Positions 58,801 through 63,944 of a stretch of 64,000 nt of DNA are shown one piece after another. A model generated the notes under the pieces. It saw only the letters and a program-made list of their open reading frames with translations, ran no database searches and was not told the DNA's origin. The translations under genes and the position numbers were made by a program. Position 1 is the stretch's first letter. Each line of letters opens with the position of its first letter. The stretch is from Gari tellinella (Eukaryota; Mollusca; Bivalvia; Cardiida; Psammobiidae): NCBI GenBank assembly GCA_922989275.2, contig OV277862.1, positions 17,775,543 to 17,839,542 of the forward strand, given 5' to 3'.

Positions 58801-61253
58801 CATGTCCCTGTGTTTTTGAAAAGGGACTCAGAACTATTTATTAATTGAATACTTGAAAACTTTGTTTGACTTATCTTGTGTTTTAGTATCACTGACGCAC
58901 TTAGAAGACCCTGAAAACGCCAAACAAGCATATGAGCAGGCACTGCAGCTGGAAACGTAAGTCTATAATCATTGAAAAATTTAGAAAAAAAAAAAGAGTT
59001 CTTGGGATGCACATTCTGTTAAACAATGGGTCCTTGTGGCAAAAGTTGAGTACTTGAGTTTAAAAATTACTGCTTTGCCTATTTCTAGTTTTAAAGACAC
59101 TTAAAGTAGGTTGATATTAAAGCAGAATGTGCTTTAAGGCACATTCTGCTTTACTTTCAGCCTGCTTTAAGCTACCATCTTTTAGGATATATAAAACATT
59201 CTTATGGTGCATCTTATTCTTATATATGACTTAGACTATATGAAGTTAAAGGTGTAAAAATGCATAATTATTGAGAAGTGGGTTAATAAAGGCCAGAAAA
59301 GTTATGGGTCATTTGAAAGTTTATTGTTTTGACTGTTACAGGAAGGACCCACTGATATCCCTGAACTATGCTGTGTTCCTGTCCAATATTGGTGACAAGA
59401 AGAAAGCAGGGAAACACTTTTCACTATTTGAGCAGAAAATCAAAGTACTGAAAGGCAATGCCAACCCAGCAAGCTCGGACCCAGAGGTAGGAAATGCAGA
59501 ACTGAGGTGTAATATTCCTCCTATGGATATTACATGACTGTAAAATTAAGTGGTTAATTCTAGACTTTTAGCTTGTCTGTTTTTTAGGTCAGGGTTCCAG
59601 ATAAGGGGAGAATTTCACAATTTTTTTTTTTTAAATCTTTATTTCTGCTTTAAACCCTATGGTGTTACTACTCATTAGAATCGTCTCGAAGAGACGATTC
59701 TAATGAGTAGTAACATCATAGAATTTAGTGCTGAAAGTGCAGGATTTGTTCAGTTTACTCGATCCTCCTTATCTGGAAACCTGCTGAGGTGTAATATTCC
59801 TGCTAGGGATATTACAATGACTGTAAAATTAAGTGATTAATTCTAGATTTTTAACCCTTTATCATATATTAAGCTCTATAAAGCACAATTTCACTCATAT
59901 TTAAATAAACAAGCTAGTGTAATTATCCATTAGAAAATTGTCCAGCATGCTCACAAATGGCTGCTTTAATAGATGCTCCAAGGAAATTTCAGCGCTACTT
60001 TTGGTTTTAAGCAACCAGCTGTTGGAATCACTGAAAACCAGCTTTTAGGGAATGGGTCAAGCAGTGATGATTTTACTGTCAAAAAGTTTAAAATAAATGT
60101 AGTTTATTTATAACAAATTAAGTCCCTTATTGTATGAAAATTGAAATGTGTTTGGTACTTACAGGTTGAATAGTTTTGAAGGAGGCATTAAACCTTTACC
60201 CAATAACATGTAACTAATTTTGAAGACAATTGATCACTTAACCCATTAAGCCATACTGACTCATTTTGACTCATTGTGCAGTAGCCTCATACTAACTCAT
60301 TTTGACACACTTTAATCAACTAGCTTCCATTGAGATAAGCAATCATAATTGTTTATCGCTTATGAGTTAATGGGTTAAAGCAGGTTGAAAGTAAAGCAGA
60401 ATGCACTTTAAGGTGCATTCTGCTTTACTTTCAGCCTACTTTAAGCTTTAGTATGCTATGATATTTAAAATATTTCTGATGGTGCATGTTCATGATTGTA
60501 TAAAATGGAACTATTTTCTTCAGCGGAGGAATAAACTAAATATTCTGAAAGTCGCTTCTATGGGTGAAAGGTTTAATATTTTCGTTATTCTGATTACAGA
60601 TCCAAGAGATAGCCAGTAAGCTAGCTGCATCCCTACAGGTTGGTGAAAGTTTAGTATGGAACCAAGCCACGGAGGATACCCAGGTCAAAGAACCAGTAGC
60701 AAGTCCAAACAATGTCAAAGAACCAGAACCCGTGAAGCCTTCAAAGGAAAACCCCGTCAGTCCTGAACCCATCCCTGGTCCCAGTAGAGCTGCTACTTCA
60801 AGCCTGGTCGATGCAGATATGCCCCCAACGCCTGACATCCCACCAACTCCTACCCCAGTCCCAAGCTTCCCACCAAGCAAGGATGAAACACCAGAAACAC
60901 CATTACCTAACCTGCCGGCTGAAAGTGAGGAGCCAGATCGGCCACCACCCACACCTACATTCCATCCACCGCCTGGAGAGCCCATGCTACAGAAAAGAGC
61001 CGGGGACCTTTCCTCAGTCCCAGCACCGTTTGGCAAGAGTATTCCACCCCTGCCATTCAAGTATACAGGCAAGTCATTACCTCCCCTTGCAGGACAGCAG
61101 ATGACTCAACTCCAGAACCTCCCGTCCCCACCAGATGATGAGCTGCCACCATCATATGAGGAGGTGGAGATGGCTGATAAACTGTCGGGAAAGAAGAAGA
61201 AGAAAAAGAAGGAGAAAGAGAGTAAAGAATTGGCGGAGCTAGAGCCACTGTGA
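43837..61253 (+). CDS. BBS4: Bardet-Biedl syndrome 4 protein (BBSome subunit), whole gene
   Basis: Thirteen exons with GT-AG introns join into 667 codons in one frame. BBS4 is a TPR protein of the BBSome, the coat complex that moves membrane proteins in cilia, and also works at centriolar satellites. Exons 3-12 (residues about 59-450) closely follow vertebrate BBS4, e.g. [19 protein letters not shown] and [20 protein letters not shown] across exons 9-10. The N-terminus ([14 protein letters not shown]) is divergent, as usual. Exon 13 extends the protein to 667 residues against about 519 in human: a proline-rich tail, a PPSY motif at 633-636 and seven lysines at 648-654. An in-frame ATG at 43711 would add 42 residues; I prefer 43837 for its Kozak context and fit to the family. 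Introns hold many nested MITEs. Single gene, no sign of decay. Confidence 0.97.
44186..44256 (+). repeat. tRNA-Cys-like sequence in BBS4 intron 1
   Basis: D arm TAGCTCAGTGGTAGAGC and B-box GGTTCGATCC are canonical and the anticodon loop TTGCAGA would read GCA (Cys). The acceptor and T stems pair poorly, so it is a tRNA-derived SINE head or pseudogene. From 44260 to 45300 I see no other feature. Confidence 0.6.
45304..45421 (+). CDS. BBS4: BBS4 exon 2
   Basis: Acceptor TTTTCAG|CAAGG; encodes [20 protein letters not shown] and a proline/lysine-rich linker ending PRPKPRK. Donor AAAG|GTTTGT, phase 1. Low conservation here; the exon is supported by clean phases on both sides. Confidence 0.85.
45498..45954. 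mobile_element. Fam-E element hosting a nested Fam-A MITE
   Basis: CAGTCAAACCTGTATTACCG to TACAATTTTGACTG, flanked by TA at 45496-45497 and 45955-45956. An H1-like stem (GACAAAAATAATGCAGAAGG) lies at 45830-45890. The left half is interrupted by the Fam-A copy at 45565-45820. Confidence 0.85.
45565..45820 (+). mobile_element. Fam-A MITE nested in Fam-E
   Basis: TTAGCCCTTTAGTCCATAG at the left, H1 palindrome at 45618-45690, GAAGTAATAGGTTAA at the right. It is younger than its host. A further H1 stem pair at about 46060-46165 follows the host element. Confidence 0.8.
46282..46425 (+). CDS. BBS4: BBS4 exon 3
   Basis: Acceptor TTATACAG|CCCCAG; encodes [20 protein letters not shown] then [20 protein letters not shown] and CEYAVYVQ, the conserved entry to the TPR array. 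Donor CAAG|GTGAGT, phase 1. Confidence 0.97.
46545..46680 (+). mobile_element. Fam-A MITE, internally deleted
   Basis: Only 136 bp, but both TTAA-flanked ends are present (TTAACCTATTACTCATGAG and GGGATATGGGGTTAA) around an H1 core. The right-hand flank typical of full copies is missing. Confidence 0.8.
46909..47135 (+). mobile_element. Fam-A MITE, full length
   Basis: TTAACCCATTACCCCATAG to GGGTAATGGGGTTAA, H1 palindrome at 46963-47033. It sits between remnants of a foldback sequence (ACTAAACCGGACATG on the left, TAGAGATTCCAG on the right). Confidence 0.88.
47267..48137 (+). repeat. Interspersed repeat with four internal units
   Basis: Opens TAGCTCAACTTTTTTGAAAA and GTCGAGCTATTG, closes AAAGTCGAGCGTCCAGCATC and GGTGCTCTCGTTTGAT. 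Inside, four units of about 180-190 bp share TCAAAAGGGCAACTCATTA and AGAGTTATTGCCCTTGTTT. No coding capacity. Confidence 0.75.
48257..48368 (+). CDS. BBS4: BBS4 exon 4
   Basis: Acceptor TATTGTAG|CTTTG; encodes [20 protein letters not shown] then [17 protein letters not shown] (TPR). Donor CATT|GTAAGT, phase 2. Confidence 0.96.
48430..48683 (-). mobile_element. Fam-A MITE, full length, minus orientation
   Basis: TTAACCCATTACCCAATAAA to TATTGGGACAATGGGTTAA, H1 palindrome at 48559-48634. Directly abuts the Fam-K remnant. Confidence 0.88.
48684..48890 (+). mobile_element. Fam-K element, left end truncated
   Basis: GTCCATTTTTGACTATTTGG, H2-like stem at 48741-48808, right end CACTAGGGTTCAGTGAGTTAA. 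About 350 bp of AT-rich unannotated intron follows. Confidence 0.7.
49337..49409 (+). CDS. BBS4: BBS4 exon 5
   Basis: Acceptor TTTATTTCAG|ATTTT; completes [20 protein letters not shown] then LNATDW. Donor TGG|GTAGGT, phase 0. A half Fam-E end (CAGTCAAACTTCTGTTAAGC) follows at 49427. Confidence 0.96.
49848..51157. mobile_element. Non-autonomous hAT-type element, 1,310 bp
   Basis: Terminal repeats TAGGGATGTTAACGGTTA and CCGTTAACATCCCTA are flanked by an exact 8-bp target duplication GTTAATAT (49840-49847 and 51158-51165), diagnostic of hAT transposition. Subterminal GGTTAATCGGTTA / TAACCGGTTA motifs repeat inward. No transposase is encoded; the interior includes two decayed H2-like stems (about 50337-50380 and 50932-50992). 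Confidence 0.92.
51358..51411 (+). CDS. BBS4: BBS4 exon 6
   Basis: Acceptor TTTTACAG|GAGA; encodes [18 protein letters not shown], an 18-residue half-TPR. Donor AAG|GTATGA, phase 0. Confidence 0.96.
51480..51690 (+). mobile_element. Fam-A MITE, decayed
   Basis: One H1 arm is largely deleted; the right half (CTAGAATAGAGAAAATGTTT, GGAGGAATAAATTAAAAGG) is clear. Confidence 0.65.
51739..52000. mobile_element. Fam-I-related element
   Basis: CAGGGTTACAGATCAGG on the left and CCTTATCTGTAACCTT on the right, with AATAGTT immediately outside both ends as a probable target duplication. The interior is AT-rich with ACCCAATT repeats. Confidence 0.75.
52030..52259. mobile_element. Fam-C MITE with H2 core and TA duplication
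   Basis: CAGTGGGGAAAACGTTATTC to GAATAACGTTTTCTCCACTG, flanked by TA (52028-52029, 52260-52261). H2 palindrome at 52091-52158. The right end lies 53 bp before exon 7. Confidence 0.88.
52313..52440 (+). CDS. BBS4: BBS4 exon 7
   Basis: Acceptor TTATTTCAG|GCTAA; encodes [20 protein letters not shown] then [22 protein letters not shown]. Donor GA|GTGAGT, phase 2. Confidence 0.96.
52461..52908 (-). mobile_element. Fam-A MITE with nested Fam-I element
   Basis: TTAACCCATTACCCCATAAA at the left, TATGGGGTAATGGGTTAA at the right, H1 palindrome at 52793-52862. The Fam-I copy at 52481-52669 was inserted 20 bp inside the left end. Confidence 0.88.
52481..52669. mobile_element. Fam-I foldback element nested in Fam-A
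   Basis: CAGAGCTCCAGATTAG to TATCTGGAGCCCTG. Core stem CACTACTCATTAGAATCGTC / ATTCTAATGAGTAGTAAC. Confidence 0.85.
52956..53342. mobile_element. Fam-E element
   Basis: CAGTCAATCTTGTATTAAAT at the left, AGTGGTTTCTCAATACAAG at the right, stem AGAAAGCTCCTGTAGGAGTT at 53017-53056. Confidence 0.7.
53404..53458 (+). CDS. BBS4: BBS4 exon 8
   Basis: Acceptor TTGTTGCAG|GTTTTC; encodes [19 protein letters not shown] with the split Glu codon. Donor CAG|GTATGT, phase 0. Confidence 0.96.
53605..54115 (+). repeat. Tandem-unit repeat (AATCTTGTACTTT...)
   Basis: Opens CCACAAACTGAGTTTGAGGG. About three units of 150-170 bp share GGCAGGCAAAATCTTGTAC, CTTGATACTTGGCATAAATG and GTGACCTTGACCTTTGGCC. No coding. 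Confidence 0.75.
54151..55000 (-). mobile_element. Fam-A MITE interrupted in its H1 core
   Basis: 54151-54283 is a normal Fam-A left half (TTAACCCATTATATGCC...); it stops at GTAGCTTA, exactly where the H1 core begins, and resumes at 54977 with TTAAAGGCAGAATG before fading out. Confidence 0.8.
54284..54976. mobile_element. 693-bp element packed with ACCGAT motifs, TTA flanks
   Basis: Terminal CCCCGGTCACACAGA and TCTGTGTGACCGGGG, with TTA outside both ends (54281-54283, 54977-54979); comparison with intact Fam-A copies confirms the insertion site. A 3-bp TTA duplication suits PIF/Harbinger-type transposition. The interior is dominated by ACCGAT and ATCGGT in both orientations, every 15-25 bp, plus a second internal CCGGTCACACAGAAAG at about 54866. 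No ORF of interest. Confidence 0.8.
55295..55516. mobile_element. Fam-C MITE with reduced H2 core
   Basis: GGTGGAGAAAACGTTATTC to GAATAACATTATCTCCACTG; the H2 stem at 55411-55459 has lost most of its loop. TA follows the right end. Confidence 0.8.
55604..55836. mobile_element. Fam-C MITE with full H2 core
   Basis: Eroded left end, H2 palindrome at 55668-55732, right end GGAAAGAAAAATGTATTCTC then TACTGTA. Confidence 0.75.
56087..56118. repeat. Single H1 arm upstream of exon 9
   Basis: TAAAGCAGGTTGAAAGTGAA and GCAGAATGCAAC, without the complementary arm. Confidence 0.7.
56279..56500 (+). CDS. BBS4: BBS4 exon 9
   Basis: The longest internal exon, phase 0-0. Acceptor CCTGCAG|GTTGG; encodes [40 protein letters not shown] and [17 protein letters not shown]. 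Donor GCA|GTAAGA. Highly conserved TPR region. Confidence 0.97.
56530..56716. mobile_element. Fam-I foldback element 30 bp after exon 9
   Basis: Left end eroded (GATAAGAGGGAGTAAACTG), right end GTCTGGAGCTCTG; perfect stem CCTATGGTGTCACTACTCAT at the centre around TCTCGAAGAGA. Confidence 0.8.
56782..57026 (+). mobile_element. Fam-A MITE
   Basis: TTAAAACCAATTACTCCCTA to ATTGTAATTGGTTAA, H1 stem at 56837-56907. Confidence 0.8.
57039..57279. mobile_element. Fam-J foldback element
   Basis: CCTGTTTCATAAAACTTCG to CAAAGTTTTATGAAATGGG. The centre is a long perfect stem (CTAATCCTGTCTTGTGACAT with its complement) around TTGTCTTGAAAAGACGA. Confidence 0.85.
57482..57625 (+). mobile_element. Fam-A MITE, truncated 35 bp before exon 10
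   Basis: Left end TAACCTTTTACATATAGCC, H1 stem at 57531-57605, then family sequence fades through GATCTGCAAGGATGTTG into the exon 10 acceptor. Confidence 0.75.
57660..57831 (+). CDS. BBS4: BBS4 exon 10
   Basis: Acceptor TGTTTACAG|GCAAT; encodes [40 protein letters not shown] and [17 protein letters not shown]. Donor GCAG|GTAGGA, phase 1. Confidence 0.97.
57859..58236. mobile_element. Fam-G element, full length, TA flanks
   Basis: CAGTACTCCCTCCCTCCATC to AGAGAGGGAGCTCTG, TA on both sides (57857-57858, 58237-58238). H2 palindrome at 58063-58131. The next 620 bp of intron hold only a repeated ACTTTACTGTCGAT near 58280 and 58365. Confidence 0.88.
58887..58956 (+). CDS. BBS4: BBS4 exon 11
   Basis: Acceptor TGTTTTAG|TATCA; encodes [20 protein letters not shown] then QLET. 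Donor AAC|GTAAGT, phase 2. Confidence 0.96.
59070..59286 (+). mobile_element. Fam-A MITE, 55 bp before exon 12
   Basis: Left end eroded; H1 palindrome at 59105-59174; right end ATTGAGAAGTGGGTTAA. Confidence 0.78.
59342..59486 (+). CDS. BBS4: BBS4 exon 12
   Basis: Acceptor CTGTTACAG|GAAGG; encodes [40 protein letters not shown] and NPASSDPE. Donor GAG|GTAGGA, phase 0. Reading past the donor gives the end of a spurious ORF at 59537. Confidence 0.96.
59499..59858 (+). repeat. Direct repeat of about 70 bp flanking a Fam-I element
   Basis: TGAGGTGTAATATTCCTCCT ... TAATTCTAGACTTTTAG at 59499-59572 recurs at 59785-59858. The Fam-I copy at 59590-59783 lies between them. Confidence 0.85.
59590..59783. 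mobile_element. Fam-I foldback element
   Basis: CAGGGTTCCAGATAAGG to CTTATCTGGAAACCTG; stem centred on CGTCTCGAAGAGACG. Best-preserved copy of the family here. Confidence 0.88.
60190..60577 (+). mobile_element. Fam-A MITE, split by a TTAA element
   Basis: Left part AAACCTTTACCCAATAACAT to GATCACTTAA, right part TTAAAGCAGGTTG through the H1 palindrome (60375-60446) to GGTGAAAGGTTTAA. The insertion occupies 60238-60378. The right end lies 22 bp before the exon 13 acceptor junction. Confidence 0.85.
60238..60378. mobile_element. Short TTAA-flanked element nested in Fam-A
   Basis: TTAACCCATTAAGCCATACT to TTATGAGTTAATGGGTTAA. TTAA at both ends replaces the single TTAA found in uninterrupted copies (CACTTAAAGCAGG), a direct view of TTAA target duplication. 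Inside: three copies of AACTCATTTTGAC or GACTCATTTTGAC. Confidence 0.9.
60600..61253 (+). CDS. BBS4: BBS4 exon 13 (terminal) with proline-rich tail
   Basis: Acceptor CTGATTACAG|ATCC; the first 22 codons ([20 protein letters not shown]) match the conserved end of BBS4. The remainder is a lineage-specific low-complexity tail: repeated proline/glutamate/lysine motifs, TPxxP spacing, PPSY at residues 633-636 and K7 at 648-654, ending [12 protein letters not shown] at 61251-61253. The tail's boundary with the conserved part is within one exon. Confidence 0.95.
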   Translation: MQEIASKLAASLQVGESLVWNQATEDTQVKEPVASPNNVKEPEPVKPSKENPVSPEPIPGPSRAATSSLVDADMPPTPDIPPTPTPVPSFPPSKDETPETPLPNLPAESEEPDRPPPTPTFHPPPGEPMLQKRAGDLSSVPAPFGKSIPPLPFKYTGKSLPPLAGQQMTQLQNLPSPPDDELPPSYEEVEMADKLSGKKKKKKKEKESKELAELEPL

Positions 61254-61298
61254 TGGTAGTGTTAGTTAGGTAAGGTGTTTGGTTCATATGGAAAACTC

Positions 61299-61518
61299 GG
61301 GCCCATTTCATAAAACTTTGTACGACAAAAACAGTCGTAAGTCAAAACTTTAAAATACATTTAATTTCTGATTTCTCTATCTAATCCTGTCTTGTGACAT
61401 CTCTTTGGAATCGTCTTGTTACAAGACCGGATTAGATTGAGAAATAAATAATAATTGAGTCTTTCAAAATCTGACCTACAACAACATTTGTCGTTCGAAG
61501 TTTTATGAAACGGGTCCC
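61299..61518. mobile_element. Fam-J foldback element in the 3' region of BBS4
   Basis: GGGCCCATTTCATAAAAC to GTTTTATGAAACGGGTCCC; compared with the 57039-57279 copy one arm of the central stem is deleted. It begins 46 bp after the BBS4 stop codon, so it is probably within the 3' UTR. No clear polyadenylation signal could be assigned. Confidence 0.85.
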
Positions 61519-61575
61519 AGGTTCAAACTTATCATTGCTCATAACATGCTTACAGTCAAACTTGGCATAACAACT

Positions 61576-61778
61576 CAGGGCTGCCATTTCTCCAGATTTT
61601 TCAGAAATTTTCGATCTTTATCCTAGCAGATAGTAGCTTAAAGCAGATTGAAAGTAAAGCAGAATGTGCCTTAAGGCACATTCTGCTTTACTTTCAACCT
61701 GCTTTATGTAAACGCGCTTGAAAAATAAAAAAATTGGAAATCTTAGGATTTTTAATGATCAAGTTTATGGTAGCCCTG
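61576..61778 (+). mobile_element. Fam-H element with H1 core
   Basis: CAGGGCTGCCATTTCTCCAG to GTTTATGGTAGCCCTG, H1 palindrome at 61637-61710. It is inserted next to a Fam-E end (CAGTCAAACTTGGCATAAC); a Fam-E-type stem (GATAAAAGTAATGCAGAAAT) lies just beyond at 61895-61960, so the Fam-H copy may sit inside a Fam-E copy. Confidence 0.82.
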
Positions 61779-62022
61779 AAGACTAAGAAAAGGGTAGAAT
61801 TGGACTAAATGGTTTAACATTACATCCTTACTGTCAACTTGTCTTAAGTGACCACTGCATGAAAAGTGGTGTTGTTTTTAAAGGCAGGTGACTGATAATG
61901 CAGGATAAAAGTAATGCAGAAATATCCAAAAGGAGCTTTCTGTATTACTTTTATCCTGCATTAGGCATTCAGAGTCATGGCAGTAGTAGGTGTTACATCG
62001 GATGCATGCTAAGAAAAGTTTA

Positions 62023-62091
62023 ACAAACAGTTTTGATCTAGATGAGATATTATGTAAGTTAGCATCACATCTGGAACTAAACTGTTTGACT
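62023..62091. repeat. H2 hairpin, diverged
   Basis: ACAAACAGTTTTGATCTAGA pairs with CACATCTGGAACTAAACTGT. 62100-62540 shows no feature to me. Confidence 0.7.
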
Positions 62092-62548
62092 CTCATATTG
62101 TACTTTTCAATTTTGAGAAGTTAGTTTCAGATATTCTAGAAAACAAATTGAGAAAGGGTACTTTTACTTGAAAAACCTAATTTAAAAAACACTTATTTGA
62201 GTTTTCATTTGTTCTTCTATTTTTGTTCAAGAGTATTATTTGTGTAAAAGTTATTTATTATTGTCATCATCTTAAAGATACATTAACATTTTCTTTTCAA
62301 GTTTCCATGAAAAAGAATTAGATTGAGACAATATTCTGATTATGTGGATGACCCAAAGAGCTAACATTTATTTTGTTTAGTTTTAAAATAGAAGTGGTAA
62401 AATTGGAAGTTGTTAGTCACGGTTATTGGTTATGCACATAGATTGAGTAAATTGATCCAAGGGTGGTACAGTTGTGTTCAGATTTTGAAGTGTGCTTTTG
62501 ACAGTAGATATGTTATAACTTATGTAAGACGGTGTAGAAAAATGGAAG

Positions 62549-62613
62549 TTGCAAATAGTTTGGATCAAGATCAGACCTGGAGTTACTCACTATTTGATCT
62601 GAATCCTACTGTT
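62549..62613. repeat. H2 hairpin
   Basis: TTGCAAATAGTTTGGATCAA pairs with TTGATCTGAATCCTACTGTT. Confidence 0.7.
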
Positions 62614-62616
62614 TGC

Positions 62617-62915
62617 CACTCATGCCATTACCTGTTTCTAGTTTTGAAGTTTGGTGACCACTTACAGCAGGTTGAGAGTAAAGCTGAATGTGCCTTCAGG
62701 CGCATTCAGCTTTACTTTTAGCCTGCTTTAAGCAACCAGCTGCTTGGAAATAGAAACATTGTAATCAAGTGTTTCCCCCCAAAATCCTTAAACTTTTTAC
62801 AGCAGTAAAAATAACCCATTATATGGTATTTATGACATAATAAAATGGAACAATTTTCTTCAGTGGAATTATAAATTAAAGGTGTAAAAAGGCATATTTA
62901 TGGAGTAATGGGTTA
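62617..62915 (+). mobile_element. Fam-A MITE, left end eroded
   Basis: CATTACCTGTTTCTAGTTTT, H1 palindrome at 62663-62735, right end TATGGAGTAATGGGTTA. Confidence 0.8.
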
Positions 62916-63044
62916 CGCAGACTAACCTGCTTATTTTGAAAAGAAAGAGTTAACTTTCAGAATAAAGTGGATGATATATTTAGCTGACAATATTTATTCA
63001 TTGATAAAAGTGTTAAAATCTACTAGTCTATCCATAAAAAGGCA

Positions 63045-63240
63045 TTAACTCATACATCCCTGAAATTTTAAATTTTAACAATACACTGCACACCGACAAA
63101 CAGTGCAGACTCTGGTTAGAGGGCTTGTACAGAATTGCTCGGATCAGGATTTACACTATTTGCATAGGACAAGTGTACGCTTCACCTGTACACTGTTTGT
63201 TAATGTGGAGTATACGTGTCGCTAGTATTGATTGAGTTAA
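63045..63240 (+). mobile_element. Fam-K element, TTAA at both ends
   Basis: TTAACTCATACATCCCTGAA to CGCTAGTATTGATTGAGTTAA; H2-like stem at 63096-63165. Best-bounded copy of the family. Confidence 0.8.
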
Positions 63241-63457
63241 GAAGTAAATCAGTGTTATATTTCATTCAGGTTTTACTAATACCGACAGTCATGATTGTGT
63301 TAATCATCTGTATATCTGTAAAAATGATGTTACTTATGTTTTAATGAGTATAAAGGGTCGAAAACTACATCGGAAACACTTCATGTTTAAGTGCTTTTGT
63401 AATGTTTGTGATTGAATTAGTTCATTATTTGAGCTGACTCGTATTGGAAAGAGCTCT

Positions 63458-63720
63458 TTATCCCTTTACCCCATAGACTGTTTCTAGTTTTGAAGACCGG
63501 TGACCACTTAAAACAGGTTGAAAGGAAATCAGAAGAATGCACCTTAAGGCACATTCTGCTGTACTTTCAGTCTGCTTTAAGCTACCATCTGCTAGGATAT
63601 AGAATACATTTCTTTTGGTACATACATGTACTTGTGAATTTATGAATTTGAACTTTTTTCTTCAGCGTAGGTATATATTGAGTGTGCTTAAAGGTGCTTT
63701 TATGTGGGATGAAGGGTTAA
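63458..63720 (+). mobile_element. Fam-A MITE
   Basis: CCCTTTACCCCATAGACTG to GTGGGATGAAGGGTTAA, H1 stem at 63506-63582. A decayed H2-like stem follows at 63724-63800. Confidence 0.8.
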
Positions 63721-63944
63721 CATTGCAAACCTGATCAGCCAAGGCCTTAGAAACACTGCACTTGATCACAGCCCACTGATGATCTTGGTCTACAATGTTT
63801 GCTGTGTGTAAGAGATGTTTTTCCATGACAAGGCTCATTTCTCACCTGGGTAAAGTGTAATGTCTGTGATATAATTAGTCTAGCAACAATGACACTGTGA
63901 GTACTTTCAAACATGTGGTAAGTCACCACTCAAAACATGAAGAA

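Noticed and set aside
60536..61072. Minus-strand ORF of 178 codons (Gly/Ser-rich)
   Set aside because: It is the antisense of the proline-rich BBS4 exon 13; glycine is what antisense proline codons give.
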